Positions 36,720 to 49,000 of a DNA stretch of 64,000 nucleotides are shown in pieces. Under the pieces are notes generated by a model. The model saw only the letters and a list, made by a program, of their open reading frames with translations. It was not told the origin of the DNA and searched no databases. The position numbers were made by a program, and so were the translations under genes. Source of the DNA: Liolophura sinensis (taxonomy: Eukaryota > Mollusca > Polyplacophora > Chitonida > Chitonidae); the NCBI RefSeq assembly GCF_032854445.1, contig NC_088302.1, positions 20,765,338 through 20,829,337 of the forward strand, in the 5' to 3' direction. Within the stretch, counting starts at the first letter, position 1. Each line of letters starts with the position of its first letter.

Positions 36720-36880
36720 TTTATTTATCTAATTTGTATATTTCACTTATACAAACGGCGATACGCAATATTGTCTGAAGAAACCCACGACCATCCGCAG
36801 GTTGCTGGGAGAACTTCTCACGTGTGACTGGAGAGTAAGGCAGCATGAGATGGACTTGAACTATAGGCCACGGCGGATAA
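36720..36880 (-). mobile_element. SINE just upstream of UGT copy B
   Basis: Orthologue of the SINE at 28601 with independent small deletions. Confidence 0.75.
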
Positions 36881-37790
36881 TGATCCGCAATGAACACATT
36901 TGAAAGACAAAAATAGAGTTTTATTCCCATGTGAACCTGTTTTAAACTCTAATACTGGCATTAGTTTTGTTTTCGATATAAGTTTCAACAATAAAGTAGA
37001 ACCTGATAGTGTTAGTTATTATGTTTGGTTAAGAGGGGATACGAAGTATTTACATGCTGACTGTGGAAATCGATAAAGGTCGAGAAGAAAACTTATGCTT
37101 CAAGTACATTTTCCGCTCGTACAAAGGGATTGTAGCTACCATCGAGTATAAACCGTATAACTGTTGCAAGTTATTGTAAAAAAAATGAACTGATATGAAA
37201 CTTTCACGAGTTACGACCGCAATCGTACGGCAAATGACAGTCGTACCAAGTAATAACTTGTTTTTGCCTTCCACAGTTCTACACCATAATGCTTCGGCTC
37301 TTAACAACAGCAACATGTGTTTAAAGTTCTCGTAATATCTTTGAAGACAATTCGATCTTCGCATACCAAAATATGTTCAAAATTACGAAACAGTCCAAGG
37401 CAAGCCTTTTATGTATTTAACATTGAATCTGGGGGTAATTGTAAGTATTTACAACAGAGTCGATCAGATTGTAATTTCTGAATGTAATTTACGACTATCG
37501 TAGTTTACAATCCCTTCGTGTTAGAAGATATACACACATACCTTTAGGAAGATAGAATGTTACCCCGGATACATGCGACAAAGGTTCCAAAGCATGCACT
37601 GAGGTTCATTCTGTTTGAGTCATACATATATATCTATAAACGGTGTCACGCTGGCAATGGAACAGTCCAGGGGGCTGTGTTGTTACAGGCCATATGTGTT
37701 TTGAATAATTTTGGTGTCTTGTTTTCTCAAAGAAATGTGGTATCGTTGTTGTTATTGTCCAGCTTTTGACAGACAGACAGCCACGCCCAT

Positions 37791-38090
37791 CGTGAATATT
37801 CAAATACAAAATAAACGTGGGGTTTCCTGGCAGAAAGGAATGGGACCGTTCAGACAAACTAGTCGTAACAGGTGGCAAAATTAGAATATAGACATACATG
37901 CACTATAGGCATAATTGCACAATTCTTTGAGCCACCCAGGTAGAGTACATTAAACAAAGAAGCTCTACGCCCCTCCGAGCAAGGAGAACAAAGTGCACGG
38001 AGGGGCGTAGGGCTGATGAGGAAGGGGGAGGGGGGTTGCTCGCTTTGCCGTAACTGTGTCCCGTGTGACAACGTGCTGTTCTTTTATCAG
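37791..38090. other. Unit B end and inverted repeat
   Basis: Homology to unit A ends here. 37965-37977 and 37998-38010 are perfect 13-bp inverted arms (CTACGCCCCTCCG) around a 20-base loop. They extend to 17 bp with one mismatch. Confidence 0.75.
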
Positions 38091-38201
38091 GCCCAGCTGG
38101 CTATAGTCCGGACACTCTGGAAATCCACTGCTGCAGTGGATAAGCTCCATGCTGAGGTCCGAGCTATGAATGCCATAAACAGCGGGCAAACTCGGATATA
38201 A
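38091..38201 (+). CDS. Candidate terminal coding exon, unidentified
   Basis: A very good acceptor (TGCTGTTCTTTTATCAG) precedes a phase-0 frame of 36 residues, AQLAIVRTLWKSTAAVDKLH and onward, ending NSGQTRI and TAA. The composition looks coding and helical. No upstream exon is visible within the preceding kilobases, which are the duplicated UGT unit. If genuine, it is either the end of a gene disrupted by the duplication or an exon of a gene with a long intron. I do not recognise the protein. Confidence 0.3.
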   Translation, partial: AQLAIVRTLWKSTAAVDKLHAEVRAMNAINSGQTRI

Positions 38202-39110
38202 TCCTACCTCCGGTGGTTGCTACCATGAATGGTTTCTTTGACAAATTATCTGGCTTGCTTGACCATTATCTTTGCAGGGAAATGGTGTTGTGTTTTCATT
38301 TCGCGTTGCCAAACTATTGCCTGTATTGAACACATGGAAAAATTGATCTTCCTTCACGCATACATTTTGCTGTTTTTGTTGTTGCTGGCACATGGGTTTC
38401 TAGAGTTTGACAATGATGGGAAGAAAGTTCTCCTGTCATGCGTGCCATGACCTGAAACTCTTTCTGTAAGCGCCTATTGAAAGCGTGAGGTCCATAGGTC
38501 TACCCCACAAAACTTGAAATTACAGAGTTATTATTTCACTACAATTGTTATAATTCTATGAAAGTATGTAGCAGAACAGATGGGTGTTTTAACAATTATT
38601 TATAAGTTTACAATATACATGTGTAGATTTCCTGAAACTTATGTCAGTTGTGATTTGGCTTGATCTTCACAACCTGTCTTATGTGGCCAACTGTCATATG
38701 AGGTCTTCCTTCACAGGTTTGACTGTAGACTTGTAACTGATATTCTTCACTATTTAGTGCTTTCAGGAAAAAAAACCCCAAAAAGTGCATTTATGATAAA
38801 ATAAATGTTGTGACTCAAAGTACAAGTAATTTACAAACAGTGCATACTTCGGCTGACAGCTTGTGTGGTTCAGCATGTGTTGTTTAACGGGAAACCGCAC
38901 CGCCTTCATCATACACGCCTCGCTACCAATCCAACCTTCACTCCCCCAACGCCCACCCACCCCACGTACCCCACCTCAACACCATTTTGTGAGTATCTAC
39001 AGGTACATACTCAGAATATATTGCATACAATACGTTCACAATCAAATATATAATATAGTTCAATTATAAATACATGCGTCCTCGATGTCTATGTCAATAG
39101 ATATAATAAC
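38202..39110. other. No gene recognised
   Basis: Short frames only. A CCCACC-rich simple stretch lies at 38940-38980. Confidence 0.4.
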
Positions 39111-39118
39111 ACAGAGAT

Positions 39119-39352
39119 TTACTTATTTATTTGATTGGTGTTTTACGCCGTATTTCACTTATACGACGGCGGCCAGCATTATGCTGGGTGGAAACCCACG
39201 ACCACCCGCAGGTTGCTGGAAGACCTTCTCACGTACGGACTTAGAGGAAGCCAGCATGAGCTGGACTTGAACTCACAGCGACCGCATTGGTGAGAGGCGC
39301 CTGGGTCATTACGCTGCGCTAGCGCGCTAACCAACTTAGCCACGGAGGCCCC
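39119..39352 (-). mobile_element. SINE with head and tail, recent
   Basis: Ends with the complement of the tRNA-like head (GCGCTAACCAACTTAGCCACGGAGGCC). Flanked by a 9-bp duplication CACAGAGAT (39110-39118 and 39353-39361). A short deletion removes ACTCAAGAATA near the tail. Confidence 0.9.
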
Positions 39353-39361
39353 CACAGAGAT

Positions 39362-40269
39362 ATAATTACATGTATACATGTAGTTATCATCTTCGTGCTG
39401 GGATACAAACTTACCTGAACGGAAAACAACGTGTTCACCGTTAGTTCTTCTCTTTATTGGGCAGTCCAGTTTGAGAGAAAAGTGTTCACTGCTGACTGTC
39501 CTTATAAAGACACAGAGAACAGGTGTCAACTACGACGTGTCGCTTCAGGTTACGCTTGTGTTGTGTTCCCTATGGTGACCTAATCTCTAATCACCGTCTG
39601 ATTAGACATGGTAACCACAGGGCTACTGATTATTAAACAAACCCAAATTAAGGCAGGGCCTGCAGGCTTGCACTGATTTCAACAATGTACCTAATAAATC
39701 AATAAGTCTTACGCATTTAGCATGACAAAATAATTCACACTTATTTTTACGTCTTAATTGTTAAAAATAAGATCATATTGGTATATAGAAATACACAATT
39801 AATTCATATGTGTATACCCACTTGATACGCATATGAAGATACAATAATTCTTTACTTTAATATATACATGTTATACCTATCTGATACCACAATTTCTTCA
39901 CATGTTCCTATGAACATAGAATAATTCTTTACATCAATATATTCATGTAATACTAACCTATACCGATATGTGCATATGCACGTAAAATCATACAATAATT
40001 CTTTATATTAATATAATTATATAATACATAATTGGTTTAGGCAGAATTTTTTTACCTAATTCTGCTGAAGCGATGAAGATAGGGGGCGTGCTGTTTGCTG
40101 CTATGAAACATCTACATGAGCAGTTAGAATTAATTTTTTTCTAAGGCAAAATAGCACGACCCCGCATTTAACCGGTTACATGTGACTCCTTGCCAACTAT
40201 CAGTGTCCTCGCTGCTCTGGTTTCGCTCTCCATGCTGTAGTCTTTTTATATATGTATTTCTGAATAAAC
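39362..40269. other. No gene; AT-rich imperfect tandem repeat
   Basis: 39790-40030 has three diverged copies of a 73-78-bp unit centred on AATAATTCTTTA (39843, 39921, 39994). The rest is unremarkable. Confidence 0.5.
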
Positions 40270-43140
40270 CCATACTCTGCTAGTGGACCAAGCATGCCCG
40301 AAGCGTGACCCCATTGTGTTCTTTTAAGGTGATTGTATATTAAATGTGATAAAAACGTAAAATACAACTTGTGTATCGAGCTGTTATATGCACGTTAAGC
40401 CTTCTCAGTCCAGCATTTCGCCTTACTCCCTTCCAAGAAATTAAAGATGTACAGGGGCTGTCGCTATAGGCTTGGGTCACTCCCATTAATTCTGCTGTGC
40501 ATGACCACGGAATGCATGACAGCAGAGTGCATGACCAAGGAATACATGTACATGGCCAAAGATAGAGTGCGTGACCACGGAATACATGGACACAGAGGGC
40601 CAACCCACATGGATGAGCACAGCATATCCACGTTTTAGCGAACATAATCGATTTCTCTCTACAGCTACACAATGAATCGAATGTTGCTGTGTTATTGTTA
40701 CCGTTATTGTCCTCCATGCGTTAATAGACAAATAAATATTGTATGCGTGAGCGCGTGACAGTGTCGTGTTGTTCAGTTCGCGTATGACGGGAGGCATCGA
40801 CACAGAGATACTTTGATCGCAGGAAAATTTGTTTTCACATTTTTATGTTCTAACGGACGGACAACGGTCGATATTTGTATAGTCCAATAATCACAAAAAT
40901 AGCGCTCTGGATATGAGAATCAACTGTTCTCGGCGAGCTTTCTTGCGCCCATTTTTATTCTTTCTTTTAAAACCACCATTCATTCATTCATTCTTTTAAA
41001 ACGAGTAAAGCCTTTGATGTCCGTAGTTTTCGTACAAATAAAGAATGGCAGATCAATACAAGTGCCTGCCGGCAAATACCAGATAATTAATTTAGAAGTG
41101 TTTGTCTCGAGAGTGAAAAGCGGATGTTAATGAATGGTCTTAGCGTCCACTGACCCTTTTTCCGGTCCGTGCGCACCGGAAGTACTCCTCACGAGCTATG
41201 TACCGATATTTCTAAGAGAAGAAGCCATGCAATCCTAAACAGCACCAAATTTGCACACAGAGAGAAAAGGAATATTGCACTTGAATGGTCTGAAATGGTC
41301 CTTGGCAAAACAACACATCATGATGTGAAAACATACAAGATCTTACAAATAACGAAGTATCAGACGCAAGGCCTATATATACAAATTAACCTGATGTGGG
41401 TGGACTGGGTTTTTGCCCCTTAAATACTAAAAACTGTTACATAATTATAAATTAAGACTTAGTTTTTGTGTATCAGTCGCCTATATTCATAACCCTCACT
41501 GTAACTGTTTGACAGAAATTTTCCAGACGGGATCGACTATCCAAAATCCAAGAAACGAAGGTCCAGGAGCCACCAAGGCCCCGGAAACTGCGAGACCCCA
41601 CATGTACAAAATACATAAGAATAATTTAAATATTAGCCAGTCCTAGTACCAGAACTAGTTGTTGTATCTGTGTTCTGTATGTTTCTTATATTACAGATTA
41701 TATTATATTGCATTTAATTCATCCAAGAATCTGCCCAGAGTGTGGTTTGTTGGAGGTTGTTCGATATTATTTTCTAGGCTGTCCCGCCTTTGCCGCTCAA
41801 AGGAAGCACATACTGCCCTCGTGCGCATCCTCAGTAGTCAGAGTAATTTGGTGCACATTAATCCGTCCTTTTTGATCCTCATCTGAAGCGCATTGTTTGT
41901 GTTTTTCTAAATGGCTCTTCAGATTTGAGTGTAACTGACAATTAACATAGCTGTATATGCTGTTGCGCATCGACATATATCAAATATCAAGCATTTTCTA
42001 ACTGCTAATTATATCTGACTTTTTACGTAATATTTATAATAATTTTCTATTAATGTTGTTCCTGAAAATTCAGTTTCCCAAATTTAATCTTATATATCGT
42101 TTGTATGTACAGATGATATATATGTAGGTTTGTGTGTATTTCGTCATGTTTGTAAAAAACGATCAAGAATACTTGTATGTTCATGTACCGTGGTTTTGAG
42201 GAGTTCCCCTCGTGACTATTAACTCGTACCATACTCATTAAAAGAAATATAGAATTACGCTAAAAGATTTCGCTTAAGCTAATAAACTTCAATTCAATTC
42301 AGCTATAACAGCGAGCAGGCGATTGCCCAGAGTTCGCCCAGTCCCCAGATGATCCGGATATAAGATATCCTGAGAAACACCGTGAAGATATTCCCTATAA
42401 AATGACAAGCCAGGATCTTGATGTTCACCTTGATGCTTAGAAAGCGTAAAACCATGGGTCGGTATGAGAAATGAAGGGTACATAGGTCGCCAGTAAGGGT
42501 TTTCAGAAAGTTTTAGCGTATCTTACATAAAATAATGTCACCATAAACTGAGAATGAATTAATTTTGGGCAGCTCTATCCCCGGTCCAGCCCGAACTGTT
42601 CAATGCATAGAAAATAACAACAGAGCATCGGCGACAAGGTAATAATTGGCAAATGGTGAGGTGAAATACGACCTCTTGTCAGTTTAGCTTACCTTGGTGT
42701 TTTATTCATGTAAATGGTTTTCCCCGGGCTCTCCCCGGTTTCCTCCCACCATAATGCTGGCCGCCGTCGTATAAGTGAAATATTCTTGAGTACAGCGTAA
42801 AACACCAATCAAATAAATAAATAAATAAATATTCATGTAAAATGCCTAATAGTAGAAATTTACACGCCTCTTATAGCACCATGGCTGAAGCAGAATTATG
42901 CAATGATGTTGATTGCACTTTATTAGACGTCACTGGTCTGGAATTATTCAAAAGGCTGATTGTTATATCACATTCAACATACGAACATATGAAACATTTA
43001 ATATGTACGAACACATAAGAACACAGTTTTCCCACAAAGGACCACCAAAAAATGGCAGGAATGACCAATCAAATGTACAATTTGGCCCATGACTGAAAGC
43101 CTGAAAGATTCTTCGTTGACCCACTGGAACCTAAAGGAAG
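40270..43140. repeat. Partial tandem unit C, no UGT
   Basis: Matches unit A from 22126 to about 25060, including the GCTATAGGCTTGGG anchor, the 15-bp minisatellite, CAGGAGCCACCAAGGCCC (41571) and the AATATGTACGAACACATA segment (43000). Homology stops before the UGT 3' flank. It is more diverged from A and B than they are from each other around the UGT. Confidence 0.8.
42716..42831 (+). mobile_element. 3' half of a SINE in unit C
   Basis: GGTTTTCCCCGGGCTCTCCCCGG...CACCATAATGCTGGCCGCCG...AACACCAATCAAATAAATAAAT. Not present at the matching place in A or B. Confidence 0.8.
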
Positions 43141-45314
43141 ATTTCTGATGGCCGCTATAGCACTCAAGGAATTGGCATGTAGCATGTTGATACCACTCTG
43201 ATTTCATTTTAAAACGACGATAACTTGGAAAATGATTCACGGAATGCTCGCGTATACCAAATAAACACATGAAGATCTATGCATTACTCCTCTCACTTAG
43301 GGGTTAGATTGCCGTCCTGCAACAACAAAACTGTTATACATGCGAAGAAATGTTTACGTTCTTATTTTAAAAGCCCATACACGCATATTTGAAATTTTCG
43401 GAAACAAATCCATACTCGCTAATTAAATCAAAACTACTGTATTTACCATGCAAGAATAGCTTAAATCATTGCCTTGCATCAAATATCAAGCCTGTACATG
43501 TTTTATTTAAGTTATTGTCCCGCATAATACAGTTTAGAAATTTCATTACAGATTTTTAACAGTAACACATGCACAGAACTGATATTTTTTGAATCGTAAT
43601 TAGTTGGGCTGTTTTGCAACAATATATAGCAAAAATTCGATTGGATTTGCTCTTCTAAGATCTTTGGTGTAGTCTCTTTAAGACTATATTCCCAGTGATA
43701 AAAAGATTGTTTTTGAGTTAATTTAGGTTCTATTGGACATTGGTATTGTAATACAAATGACTGTTGACAAAACGTGAGTTAGCACTATTGACAATACAGT
43801 GGGGTTATGCAAGGAGAGGTAATGCTTATTAAGATACCCATCTGCCGTAGCTGTCATGACATATACCAAACTGAAAATCCCACAGAGACTTGCCTATGTG
43901 TCGTGGGTGGTACCAAGATTTGAAATTGTTCCGTGGCTATAATTAGGTCGTATATAAGCAAATCGCTGCGCACACAGCAATTTAACCATTCTTGATTTTT
44001 AAGCTGGTATATGTCTTTAGTTCACGTTTTGATGTGAAAGCCCTCGCCGATGAGTAGCTTTGTATGGGTTATGTCCCCTTGGATAAACCTACTTATTGTT
44101 CATTGTGCTTACTCATATACGGCGAACAGTCATACAATAATAACACTATTTGAACCCCCAACCAACCCAAGAACAGAGTGTTTACCTTTAGGAATATTTC
44201 CTTAACTAATTCTTCTTAAACATAATGGAAGATTTGTTGATGAAAATAACATTTTAGAACTCTCCGGGGTGGGAGAGGGGTAAGCTACAGGGGTGAGAAG
44301 GGCTGCATCAGCAATTTTCTTGAACAAAAAAAAAAAGACAGAAGACATACAGTTTATGTTTTTTGACATTTTAGGTCATTTTATCGTGATTGTGTTGACA
44401 ATTAACTTTTGACTTTATGTCTAAACATCCAAATGGTAAATTCCAAGTGGCACACAGTTAAGGTCTTCCATGACCCCAAACCCTAAACCCAAACACCATA
44501 GTAAGCTGCAAGATTTTCTATTCTTTTAGAGTGACTTTCACACTCTCATTTGTCTGTCAGCGAGTGGCATGGGTGTTTAACTAACATCTTCCTCCTTAAT
44601 TACATGTCTCAATTGCATGATGGCTTTGATTACGAAACCCTGGGATTTAGCAGTCATTGATTTGTTGTAAGATCAAGCTGTCTGGATAAAGGAGAGGATT
44701 TCTCTAAAGTGATTCACCCAACTCACTCTGAAACATGCTTGTTTGTGGATGTTTTCACCTTGATGTTAAAACTGTCAATCGTACCACTTTTTAATTTAGA
44801 ACTAGAACATTCTGTATATGTAGGCCTATATGACGGGCGTCATGCAGATTAAGGCCTGTTTACCGCCCTTTTTGGACGGGTAGGCCTACCTGGAAACCAT
44901 TCTGTCTTAAATCTCCGTTCGGTGCAGCGAGAGCTCTGCTGGATTCGAACATGAATGCAAATCCCAGAGAGTCTTCGGAAACCATCGACCGATCGCCTGT
45001 AACCTTACACAGGCTACACTAATACCCCCGCCGGATGCATTTGTTACATGTAGGCCTATATAAGCTAATCTAATGAGATTTATAAAACACATAAACCCAG
45101 ATCATTTAAGATGTAATTACTTTGTAAGCCAAAATGGTCATGAACAATTCTTATGCCTATACTTTATACAATCTCGGAGTGTTAAAATTGTTGTCATAGC
45201 ACACATTCAGTTTCGGGTAGGCCTACACGTATCCTGCATGTTGTATTAGCTAGGAGACTGCAGAATCTTCAAAAATTAAAACTACAAAATTTAGTACTTG
45301 ATCTACGTTGTAAG
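43141..45314. other. No gene recognised
   Basis: AT-rich spacer. 44810-45240 has scattered TAGGCCTA motifs. 44920-45010 on the minus strand has a B-box-like TGTTCGAATCC, perhaps a relic of the second SINE subfamily. Confidence 0.4.
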
Positions 45315-45500
45315 GCCTACTCAAGAATATTTTGCTTATACGACGTCAGCAAGCATTATGGTGGTTGCTGGCCGTGCCACCTATAGACAGCAAGCCAGCA
45401 TGAGCTCGGTTTCAACTCAGATTGATAGTATTAGTGAGAGCTGGGTTCCGACATGATTGTGCTGCGATCGGAATGAAGCATAGTGAAGCAAGGGAGGTAA
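45315..45500 (-). mobile_element. Degraded SINE
   Basis: CTCAAGAATATTTTGCTTATACGACG, CATTATGGTGG and CCAGCATGAGCT remain in order. Confidence 0.5.
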
Positions 45501-45556
45501 GTCATACTAGACTTTCTCACATTTAATCACTGCAAGCAGTTTGCAGCGAGAGAAGC

Positions 45557-45568
45557 GCCATCTAGTGG
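45557..45568. promoter_or_regulatory. CTCF-like core motif upstream of FAM172A
   Basis: GCCATCTAGTGG fits the degenerate CTCF core GCCMYCTRSTGG at every position. It is about 480 bp upstream of the FAM172A start codon. Binding is inferred from the motif alone. Confidence 0.4.
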
Positions 45569-46041
45569 GCACTGAGCGGTACAACAGAAAACAACATGTC
45601 GCGCTCTACCAAGTGATACATTGCATTGTTGTTTTTGTCCATCAGTTTGTGTGATTGGTTGGGAATTGGATATCAGTAGAACACCAGCTGTTATCGGCTT
45701 CGTATGATCTGGCGGGTAGCTACCCTGTCATTCCTTTTGGTAAGGTCTTAAGATCATAGATTCTTTCACTTTCAGTTTGGCGTTGTTGCTGTTGTTGTTG
45801 AGACGATGAGGTTATGGAGAGTTGGATATAGAGTTTCTTACATTTGCATGTTGCAGGTCACTGTATTGTTACCAGTTCATTTCTGTACCATGAACAGATA
45901 GGAATTAGGACGGTTCTGAGATAGGACCTGTTTTAGTTTAAAATTACAGTTGATGCTTTCACGTATACGATGTTTTAAACATTTGTCTCAATCGGGCTTG
46001 TATTGTAGACCTTATCATACTTGTGTTTCCAACCTGTGAAA

Positions 46042-49000
46042 ATGGAAGACGGTAAAGAAGAAAGTATGGAGCTGGGTACTCAGTCACAGAGTCAAATGGA
46101 TACCTCAGGTAAGGGCATTGTACGATAACTACCGTAGTGTATAACATGACTAACATTAATTAGAAAACGTTAGATCCATGCATAGCCCTGAATGACAATG
46201 TTCGTAGGGCCTCGCATAGTCATGGCTGGGTCCTCTTTAGCTCAGTAGGATGAATTGTAAAATTTCAGAAAACTGTTGATTACTAATGTACCTCACCCAT
46301 CCAGCCACTCCTTTACAATGGTTAGGGTCCTAAGGCACCTAACTGTTAATATCCCAAGATGTCCTCTCCACTGAGTTTTCATTTACAAAATGGCCTCCGT
46401 CTACACAGCATGCATGCGCGGCCAGACAGCTGGACACGAAGTCCTTTTGTTATGAGATCATGTGCAGGCTGGTTTGAGTCCCATTTACTTTAGATGAAGG
46501 CACTAAGGGTAAGCCGTTTTGTATCCAGCTGCTTGGCCGCGCATGTGCACTGTGTAGATGGAAGCCATTTTGTAAATGAAAACTCAGTGGAGAGGAGGGC
46601 TTTAATAAATAATATAGCCTTAGTTGTTTCAGAAGAGTTGTGGAAGCAGACCGAAATGCACACAGTCAGTTCTTTCTGGGCTGCTTGGTAATTAAATAAA
46701 CATTTTATACTAGGCTATATGGGGTTTACCATGTTACAGATTACCAGAGACACAATTCTGTTTCACTGATACGACTGACACATAAGGCTAAAAGGCAAAA
46801 CACAATGAAACTTGCCATTTTATTCACATGTATACACACTTGAAAATTTTGCGTGAACAGCCTAAAGCGTAATACAAGACTTCGCCTAACGGCTATATTC
46901 AAGTCAAGCTTCCATGTGCAGTTTTAATTTTTGGTGGATACAGAGATACTTAACCGATATCGTAATGTGTTGCAACTCACATTTGTCCATTTCCATGGTT
47001 GTCATGGATACCTGATTGCTATTTCCTTGATATCTACTATAAAGTTAGGCATAAACTTAGTGCCCAGACTATAACTCCAGTTGTTTTCCTCATTCAGTTC
47101 GAATTCTTGGTGGATACTTAGATACAGAGGTGAAATGTCCAGAGTCACATTTGTCCATTTTCACCGTTACCGTGGTAACCAGCTCTCCATCATCCCTATG
47201 ATGATATGATATATCATGATTTTGTGTCTGGACAGTGGATTTCTGTTTTTTTAACTGACAGTATTCTACACACCATCAACAGATCTGAATGGAAGGCATG
47301 GGAAAGTTCATTAGTAGCTTTCAAAAGGTTGGGGCTTCACGCAAGCCACTCTCTTTTCCTTGTGCATACATAGAACTGACCGCCATCATAAAAGTGAAAA
47401 CTTCTTGAGTGTGACATTTACGAAATAAATCAGATAAAAAACCCTGAAGGACTGCATGATAATTTTAGTCTTAAAATTGTTTTCTCGACCTTTACTTAGA
47501 TTCTCAAAATAAAGGATCCAACGAGGTGGAAGAAAAGAACCCCAGTGTAGAGAAGTCAGGAGAAATGAAACCTGACAAAACTGAAAGTGATAGTGGAAGC
47601 AAGCCAACCAACAATGAGAAGTCAGCAAACAAGACGCCTGAGGAGAACATGGTCGAAGAAAAAAAATCAGAAAAAACAGTTGAACTGAAATTCCCAACAA
47701 CCCTGGAAGGATTTGGTTATAAATTTGATGAAGGTGAGTAATTTTAACATACATGTACAAGTTATATACCCATGTACTTGTGAAGTTGTTCTTCATATAT
47801 GTGCTTGCCAAAATGTAGTGCATGTTCAATTCTGCTGATCTGTATAAGATCAACTAAAACCAGTTTCCAAGAATCCCAAGGGGATTCCAGTTGTCAAAAA
47901 ACAGAGTTGCTGGTGGTCAAGAGGTCAATCTACGCTGGGCTGTAATCATAATCAAACTTAATGTGTCATTTGGAAAAAGATACCCTTTAGGTGAAATAAC
48001 GTAAACCAAACAGAATGATATAATATCCTGGTAACATAATTGTTACCATGTAACTGACGATATTTTCTTCTTTTCGGGGTGGGGGGGGGATTGCTAATCC
48101 TATAGTGTGTCCTTTAACTTGATATTTTGTTTTATACATTGTTCCTGTAGATGGTAAGCTAGGTGACATTGAGACTGGTGAGCCATTCGTGTTTAAAGTT
48201 CGTTCACATGATGACAGCTATAACCAGAAGAGGTATGAGGCTTTAGGAGAGGTAAGTTCACTTATCAATCCTTATCCTGAAAATAGGATAAAATCTGTTC
48301 TCATGATGACATCTCTGTCATATGAGATAAGATACTTTTGCAGACTGCTAAGTCGTAGATCATTCTTCGTTCTAAAAATGAATGGTAGTTTATTGAGTCT
48401 AGCATCAAGACTTTTTTGCAGATGCTGTTATTTTCTGACAACACTAACAAGTCCAGCTGCATATACCTTAGATTTTTTTTCATTCTTATATTCTTCTTTT
48501 AATAAGACATACATGTACAGTCTATGTATGGATAAAAAAGAATAAATAATTATTTGCAGGTGATAACAGAATACGTTTATGAACTGTTAGAGAAGGAGGC
48601 GAATTTGAAAAGAGTACACATACCTGTAAGTAGATATTTTTGCCATCATTTTCTAAACACTCTCTCTCCAGTTGTACGTTGGAAAATCTGTCAGTATCCT
48701 TTGGATGGTTGGACGTATCACCATTTTCCTCCCACCATAATACTGGCCACTGTCATATAAGTGAAGTATTTAAGTATGGCCTTAACTACCAATCAAATAA
48801 ATGTCTAAACACTCTTAAATGCCATGGTGTTGCATAAACATTTGTGAGAAAATTTATTTATTTATTTGATTGGTGTTTTAGGCCATACTCAAGAATATTT
48901 CACTTATACAACGGTGGCCAGCATTATGGTCGAAGGAAACCGGGCAGAGCCCGGCAGAAACCCACGACCATCCGCAGGTTGCTGACAGACCTTCCCACGT

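Larger units (their letters stand above)
30721..37790. repeat. Tandem segmental duplication, unit B
   Basis: Collinear with unit A. It is shorter because of internal deletions (for example at 31.25 kb, where about 100 bp seen in A and C is missing) and because it lacks the two late SINE insertions. It contains the second intact UGT gene. Confidence 0.85.

Noticed and set aside
40340-40803. Trp/Cys-rich minus-strand frames in units A, B and C
   Set aside because: They read the 15-bp minisatellite and change frame between units, so they are not conserved as protein.
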